Assembly (NCBI RefSeq): GCF_018636735.1
Contig: NZ_CP045200.1
Location: 2,448,001-2,512,000 of the forward strand
Length of the DNA: 64,000 bases
Direction: 5' to 3'
Source of the DNA: Erythrobacter sp. 3-20A1M
Lineage (GTDB): Bacteria > Pseudomonadota > Alphaproteobacteria > Sphingomonadales > Sphingomonadaceae
A program made the position numbers and the translations under genes. Shown here in pieces: positions 59,540-64,000 of the stretch (positions are counted from its first letter, which is position 1; each line of letters opens with the position of its first letter). Under the pieces are notes generated by a model, which saw only the letters and a list, made by a program, of their open reading frames with translations, ran no database searches and was not told where the DNA came from.

Positions 59540-61231
59540 TCAGGCCTGCTGGTGAACCCCCGTCTGTCGGCTGGCCGCGGGGGCTGCCACTTGAGCCTTG
59601 CCCGCGACAGCGCCCTTATCGCGCTTGCCCGGCGACGAAGTGAGCAGACCTGCGCTGGCCAACCGTTCGCGTACCGCATCGGCGGGCTCGGGGCGGCCGT
59701 AGAGATATCCCTGGCCTTTCATCCCACCCATGGTTTTCAACAGGTCAAGTATGCGGGCGTCCTCTATACCCTCGGCCGTTACGGGCATTTTCAAACCCTT
59801 GCCGAGCGTGACAATGGCCTGCACGATCTCGGAGTTTGCATCCAGCCTGCTGAGTTCCATCACGAAGCTGCGGTCGATCTTCAGCCGGTCGAAAGGCAGC
59901 GAGCGCAATTGCGCAAGGCTGGAATAGCCCGTTCCGAAGTCGTCGAGGCTGATCTGGATGCCCTGGTTCTGCAGGCTGGTGATCATGGACCGGACGACGC
60001 CGATATTCTCGTGCAAGCAGTTCTCGGTAATCTCGATCTCGAGCCTTTCGCCCGGGAAACCCGTTTCCAGCAACAACTTCAGGATGCGGTGGGCGAACCA
60101 TGGATCGCGCAGCTGGACAGGCGAGATGTTCACCGACAGCGTCAGCGACGCGTCCCACTCCAGCGCGTCGGCGAACGCCTCTCGCATAAGGCTCTCGGAC
60201 AATTCGCCGATGAGGCCCATCTCCTCGGTGATCGGAATGAAGACCTCCGGACTGATCGAGCCCAGGGTGGGCGAGGTCCAGCGTGCCAGCATTTCGAAAC
60301 CGACCAGGCGGCCCGTCTCGAGATCGATCTGCTGTTCGTAATGTGGAGAGAATTCTCCGCGATTCAGCCCCAGCCGGATTCCTTCCTCCAGCTGGCTGCG
60401 TCGCCGGAATTCGCGCTCCATTTCCTCGGCAAACCATGAATGGCGATTTTTTCCTTCGGCCTTCGCATTGTACATCGCGATGTCGGCCTGCTTCATCAGT
60501 TCCTCGGGCTGACAGTCCGCACTGCGTTTCGTTCGGTTCGGCAAGTAAACCGCGATACCGACCGACATCGTTATCGAGACCTCCGATCCGTCATATGTTT
60601 GCGGAGTGGAGACTTCGGCGATGATCCGTGACGCCAGCTGGTCTACGCGATCCGGCAGGCCGCGGTCGAACACGCTGACGACCGCGAATTCGTCGCCGCC
60701 CAGACGTGCGATCGATCCGCCAGCGGGCAGCAGCGCCCGGATCCGGTCGGCCACCGATACCAGCACTTCGTCGCCGACCAGATGACCGTGCAGATCGTTG
60801 ATGCGCTTGAAGTCGTCGAGATCGATCATGATCAGGGCGAGGCCGTGGCCCGCTGCCTCGGCGTCTGCAGCCGTAAGGCGGATCGCATCGATCACGCTGC
60901 CGCGATTGAGGCAGCCGGTGAGTGGATCGATCCGCGCGAGCGCAAGCGCCTCCTGTTCGGCGGCTCGTCGTTCGACAATCTCCTCGCTCAGCTCGCGATG
61001 ACGGCGCCAACCGAAGATGATGAGTGCGATGTTGAGGATCAGCGCGGAGGTGAGGCCGGCGTTGCTGGCGCTGGTGCTGTAACCGAGCCAGCCGCGCAAG
61101 ATGCCGGGAAGGACGGCCCCTGCGGTTCCGACGAACAGGATGATCGCTGCAACGGCGATACCAAGCGTGACGAAGTCCCGGCGCTCGCTGTCGGCGGACG
61201 GCCTATCGTAAGTTGGCTGGGTTTTTCTCAT
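59540..61231 (-). CDS. Membrane GGDEF-EAL cyclic-di-GMP protein
   Basis: A 563-residue protein. Two membrane helices (about 20-44 and 58-76) with almost no periplasmic domain precede a GGDEF domain with intact RLGGDEF and an EAL domain whose signature reads EML (GFEMLARW), a common active variant. Downstream acidic residues such as DDFGTGYSS are kept. No RxxD inhibition site precedes GGDEF. The C-terminal 30 residues are Ala/Gly/Lys-rich. ATG 61231 is preferred over the GTG six bases earlier. It may set cyclic-di-GMP levels for motility or biofilm. Confidence 0.9.
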   Translation of the reverse strand: MRKTQPTYDRPSADSERRDFVTLGIAVAAIILFVGTAGAVLPGILRGWLGYSTSASNAGLTSALILNIALIIFGWRRHRELSEEIVERRAAEQEALALARIDPLTGCLNRGSVIDAIRLTAADAEAAGHGLALIMIDLDDFKRINDLHGHLVGDEVLVSVADRIRALLPAGGSIARLGGDEFAVVSVFDRGLPDRVDQLASRIIAEVSTPQTYDGSEVSITMSVGIAVYLPNRTKRSADCQPEELMKQADIAMYNAKAEGKNRHSWFAEEMEREFRRRSQLEEGIRLGLNRGEFSPHYEQQIDLETGRLVGFEMLARWTSPTLGSISPEVFIPITEEMGLIGELSESLMREAFADALEWDASLTLSVNISPVQLRDPWFAHRILKLLLETGFPGERLEIEITENCLHENIGVVRSMITSLQNQGIQISLDDFGTGYSSLAQLRSLPFDRLKIDRSFVMELSRLDANSEIVQAIVTLGKGLKMPVTAEGIEDARILDLLKTMGGMKGQGYLYGRPEPADAVRERLASAGLLTSSPGKRDKGAVAGKAQVAAPAASRQTGVHQQA

Positions 61232-61392
61232 CGGCACGCTTTAACCGCGCAAGCGGCCCCCTCTGATCTTCCCCCGGGGCGCTGTGCACCTAATGCGTGA
61301 ATATCGGGTAAAAACCGGAATTCGCCTTTGACCCTCGGCGGGTGTTCGGGGGACACGCAGCCTCGCTTTCTGCAATAACAGGAATCCGACCC

Positions 61393-61803
61393 ATGGCGCG
61401 TTACTGGCTGATGAAATCCGAACCCGATGCTTATGGCTGGGACGATCTGGAGCGCGATGGTGAGGGCCTGTGGGACGGGGTGCGCAATCACCGCGCCAAG
61501 AACAATCTTGCCGCGATGGAGGTGGGCGACCAGGCGTTCTTCTATCATTCCAACATCGGACGAGAGATCGTGGGGATCGTGGAGATCAGCGAGGCCGGTC
61601 TGACGGACCCGACGGATGAAGGCGGCAAGTGGGCTGCCGTGCGGGTCGTGCCCAAGACCAAGTTGCCGAACCCGGTCACGCTGAAGCAGATCAAGGCGGA
61701 ACCCCGGCTGGCCGAATGCGAGCTGGTGAAACTGTCGCGCCTCTCGGTCGCGGAGATCGGTAAGGAAGAGTGGTCGCTGATCCTTTCGATGGCAGGCGTT
61801 TAG
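61393..61803 (+). CDS. EVE domain-containing protein
   Basis: A 136-residue protein that is one EVE domain, a PUA-like fold that can bind modified bases in nucleic acids. Signature parts are YWLMKSEPDAYGWDDL at the N-terminus, GVRNHRAKNNLAAM, and FFYHSN. Family members of this solo type resemble human THYN1. It is divergent from the GGDEF-EAL gene and followed after 129 bp by the csbD-like gene. ATG 61393 gives the family's N-terminus. Cellular role not known. Confidence 0.92.
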   Translation: MARYWLMKSEPDAYGWDDLERDGEGLWDGVRNHRAKNNLAAMEVGDQAFFYHSNIGREIVGIVEISEAGLTDPTDEGGKWAAVRVVPKTKLPNPVTLKQIKAEPRLAECELVKLSRLSVAEIGKEEWSLILSMAGV

Positions 61804-61932
61804 CGGCCCATCAATTGGGCGCAGTTACCGCTCGCCTCAACGCCGGTTTTGGGACCCCCTTCGCGATGTCATGCGTTTGGTTGGTGTAAGAAGGCCGCGG
61901 ATGTCGCGGACCGAACATCGAAGGATAAAACC

Positions 61933-62103
61933 ATGGGTGAATTTACGGACAAGGTGAAGGGCAACGCCAACGAAGCCGCAGGCAAGCTGAAGCAACAGTC
62001 CAACGATCCCGAGACCCGCGCCGAGGGCCAGGCTCAGGAAAGCAAGGGTAAGGGCCAGCAGCTCAAGGGTGAAGTCAAAGGCAAGCTCGGCGACGACATC
62101 TGA
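61933..62103 (+). CDS. CsbD family stress-related protein
   Basis: A 56-residue, very hydrophilic protein with the CsbD pattern: DKVKGNANEAAGKLKQ and the final GEVKGKLGDDI. CsbD proteins are induced by general stress in many bacteria and have no known reaction. Upstream lies GGGAC-N18-CGTT, near but not matching the general stress sigma factor (EcfG) promoter. A strong terminator follows 18 bp after the stop, so the gene is a single transcript. Confidence 0.87.
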   Translation: MGEFTDKVKGNANEAAGKLKQQSNDPETRAEGQAQESKGKGQQLKGEVKGKLGDDI

Positions 62104-62120
62104 TTGCTGAAACGTCAGTC

Positions 62121-62158
62121 AGGGCCGCTCTTCCATCGGGGGAGCGGCCCTTTCTCTT
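62121..62158 (+). terminator. Intrinsic terminator after the csbD-like gene
   Basis: AGGGCCGCTC (62121-62130) pairs perfectly with GAGCGGCCCT (62142-62151) and is followed by TTCTCTT. It stands right before the convergent ThDP enzyme gene. Confidence 0.82.
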
Positions 62159-62161
62159 GGG

Positions 62162-63826
62162 TTAGGCGTTCGCGCGCAGTTTAGATATCGTTGCTCCCGC
62201 GGCGCTCAGTTGCTCCGCGTCTATCCGGCAATGGATCAGGCGAACACCCGAACGACCGCGCGCTTCCTCGATCGCCTCGAAGAACCCCTCGTCGGTATCG
62301 ACCGACCGGCTCCAACCACCGAAAGCGGTCGCGAGCGCGGCGAAATCCGGATTGACGAGACCTGTTCCCGACACACGTCCGGGAAATTCCCGCTCCTGAT
62401 GCATGCGGATGGTACCGTAGGTCGCATTGTCCACCACGATAACCAACAGATCGAGATCGTATTGCGCGGCGGTAGCCAGTTCCTGTCCGTTCATAAGGAA
62501 ATCGCCATCGCCCGCGACGGCCACCACGGTGCGTTCCGGAAAGCGCCGCGCCGCAGCGATCGCGGCGGGTACGCCATAGCCCATCGCACCGCAGGTCGGC
62601 GCGAGCTGGCTGGGAAAGCCGCCATACCGCCAATACCGATGCCACCAGCCCGCGTAGTTTCCCGCGCCGTTGCAGATCACGGTATCGGCCGGGAAGATTT
62701 CGCGCATGTGGGTGACGCAGCGGGCGAGATCGAGCTGCCAGTCGCCCAGTTGCGGCTCCGACCAGTCGCGCCATTCGCGATTGGCGTTCGCCCCGGCGGA
62801 AAAGTCGGTGACATCGCCTTCGTCCCATAGCGCCGCGCTTTCGGCGAATTCCGCCATGTCGGCGCAGATGGCGAGGTCGGTGCGATAGACGCTGCCCAGT
62901 TCGTTCGGGTCGGGGTGGATATGGATCAGCTGCTGGTCGGGGTGATCGGGCGTTACGATCGAATATCCGTCGGTCGTGGCCTCACCCAGGCGCGCGCCGA
63001 CGGCCAGGATCAAATCCGCCTCCCGCACCCGCGAAACCAGCGCCGGGTTGGGACCATAGCCCAGATTGCCGGCATAGACGCGACTGGTGGGGCTGATCGC
63101 GTCCTGTCGGCGGAAGGCGGTTGCGACCGGCAGGCCCAGCCGTTCCGCAAACACCTGGAAATAGTCGCGCGCTTTCGCGTTCCAGCCAGCACCCCCGATA
63201 ATCGCGACGGGCGAGACCGCGTCGTCGAGCATCGCCATCATGGCCTGCATCGCATCGGGGCAGGGGGCCTGCGCGGGGCGCTCGACACGGGGGCGGGGCT
63301 TTGCCTGTGTCGCGTCGAACAGCATGTCCTCGGGCAGCGCCAGCACCACCGGACCGGGTCGACCCGAAATCGCGGTGGCGTAGGCTCGCGCGATTAATTC
63401 GGGAATGCGGTCGGCATCCTCGATCCGGGCCGCCCACTTGGCGATCGGCGCGAAGAAGGCGGGGAAGTCGATCTCCTGAAACCCCTCACGCCCCCGCATG
63501 CCGCGCGCCACATCGCCGACGAACAGGATCATGGGCTGCGAATCCTGCTGCGCGACATGCACGCCGATGCTGGCATTGGTGGCGCCGGGGCCGCGCGTCA
63601 CGAACGCGACGCCCGGCCGCCCGGTCATCGTGCCGTCGGCGCACGCCATGAACGCGACGCCGCCTTCCTGCCGACAGGTCACGAGATCGATCGCCGGCGT
63701 GTCGTGCAGCGCGTCGAGCACCGGGAGAAAGCTCTCGCCCGGGACGGTGAAGATACGGTCGCAGCCTTGCTCGTGCAGGCAATCGACCAGCAGGCGCGCG
63801 GCTTGGGGAGAGGGGGTGTCGGTCAT
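62162..63826 (-). CDS. Thiamine diphosphate-dependent enzyme, acetolactate synthase-like
   Basis: A 554-residue ThDP enzyme with the three family domains: PYR (about 1-170, with catalytic Glu E54 in CRQEGGVAFMA), central (about 190-320), and PP with the cofactor loop GDGDFLMNGQE and the matching VVDNATYGT. It resembles acetolactate synthase large subunits but is not in an ilv operon and no small subunit is nearby, so it may be another member such as a lyase or decarboxylase. The FAD-binding residues are not clear. Substrate unknown. Confidence 0.82.
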   Translation of the reverse strand: MTDTPSPQAARLLVDCLHEQGCDRIFTVPGESFLPVLDALHDTPAIDLVTCRQEGGVAFMACADGTMTGRPGVAFVTRGPGATNASIGVHVAQQDSQPMILFVGDVARGMRGREGFQEIDFPAFFAPIAKWAARIEDADRIPELIARAYATAISGRPGPVVLALPEDMLFDATQAKPRPRVERPAQAPCPDAMQAMMAMLDDAVSPVAIIGGAGWNAKARDYFQVFAERLGLPVATAFRRQDAISPTSRVYAGNLGYGPNPALVSRVREADLILAVGARLGEATTDGYSIVTPDHPDQQLIHIHPDPNELGSVYRTDLAICADMAEFAESAALWDEGDVTDFSAGANANREWRDWSEPQLGDWQLDLARCVTHMREIFPADTVICNGAGNYAGWWHRYWRYGGFPSQLAPTCGAMGYGVPAAIAAARRFPERTVVAVAGDGDFLMNGQELATAAQYDLDLLVIVVDNATYGTIRMHQEREFPGRVSGTGLVNPDFAALATAFGGWSRSVDTDEGFFEAIEEARGRSGVRLIHCRIDAEQLSAAGATISKLRANA

Positions 63827-64000
63827 GCGAAGCAGCTACCGTTTTGTCGGGGCGGAAACAATGGCGCTTCCTTTCATGCCCGCCGGTTCCGGCGCGATCC
63901 GCGAAATGATCCATTCGTCCCGGTCTCGGACAAATCGACCGGGGCGGTGGCGAAAGGTAAAGAAAGGGTTAAGACCATCAGGCATGAGACGCGCCCTTCT

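Noticed and set aside
61851-61877. Possible EcfG (general stress) promoter before the csbD-like gene
   Set aside because: GGGAC-N18-CGTT has a mismatch in the -35 and a spacer one or two bases longer than the GGAAC-N16/17-CGTT consensus.
63984-64000. Possible start of a plus-strand gene at the right edge (ATG at 63984)
   Set aside because: Only 17 bases are visible and the ribosome site is weak, so no gene can be supported.

Overview
The window looks like a stretch of high-GC alphaproteobacterial chromosome, most likely Sphingomonadales and probably Erythrobacteraceae. This is judged from gene order and protein style, not from a database search. Supporting signs are a ccoNOQP-ccoGHIS cluster next to a Crp/Fnr regulator, the ispZ-ftsY-mtaB-dapF block, a bamA-skp-fabZ block with no lpxD, an alphaproteobacterial GTTC-N7-GTTC SOS box, and an abundance of TonB-receptor and GGDEF/EAL genes. 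No insertion sequence, prophage, CRISPR array or rRNA gene was seen. One tRNA (His, GTG) is present. Coding density is very high and many genes overlap by ATGA, GTGA or TGATG junctions, which implies translational coupling.

Layout. 1-7.8 kb: the end of a probable CheB gene coupled to a REC-histidine kinase, a GAF-PAS-PAS-GGDEF-EAL protein, an S46 dipeptidyl-peptidase, a CHAP-domain exported protein and OmpW. 7.9-18.2 kb: a microaerobic respiration regulon made of an Fnr/FixK-like regulator with FNR boxes on both sides, ccoNOQP (cbb3 oxidase), ccoGHIS (its assembly factors), a small Cys-rich exported protein and hemN. 18.3-31.6 kb: a carboxylesterase, a MacAB-TolC type efflux operon on the minus strand, a response regulator with a large MASE1/CHASE hybrid kinase, and a TonB-dependent receptor. 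31.8-34.8 kb: a PA3286-like ketoacyl synthase III, psd-pssA (phosphatidylethanolamine synthesis) and a small membrane protein preceded by an SOS-box promoter. 35.2-46.8 kb: the conserved housekeeping series rpsB-tsf-pyrH-frr-uppS-cdsA-dxr-rseP-bamA-skp-fabZ, then rpmE. 46.9-53.9 kb: a 2OG-Fe(II) oxygenase, tRNA-His, a leucine-type dehydrogenase and ccmCDEFGHI. 54-64 kb: kup, ispZ-ftsY-mtaB-dapF, a second GGDEF-EAL protein, an EVE-domain protein, a CsbD-like protein and a ThDP enzyme.

How the parts work together. The cytochrome c maturation genes supply the covalently bound haem of CcoO and CcoP; HemN supplies haem without oxygen; CcoG, CcoH, CcoI and CcoS insert copper and assemble the oxidase; and the Fnr-like regulator ties the block to low oxygen. 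The rpsB-fabZ series joins translation, nucleotide supply, undecaprenyl and isoprenoid precursors, phospholipid synthesis and outer-membrane assembly.

Sequence quality. ccoN and rseP each carry an apparent one-base loss in a three-base homopolymer, and dxr appears to start with CTG instead of ATG. Consensus error is the simplest reading of the two frameshifts. The most interesting unexplained locus is 34593-34965: a small membrane protein gene under a promoter whose spacer and -10 are covered by a LexA-type SOS box, with three 11-bp phased repeats in its leader.
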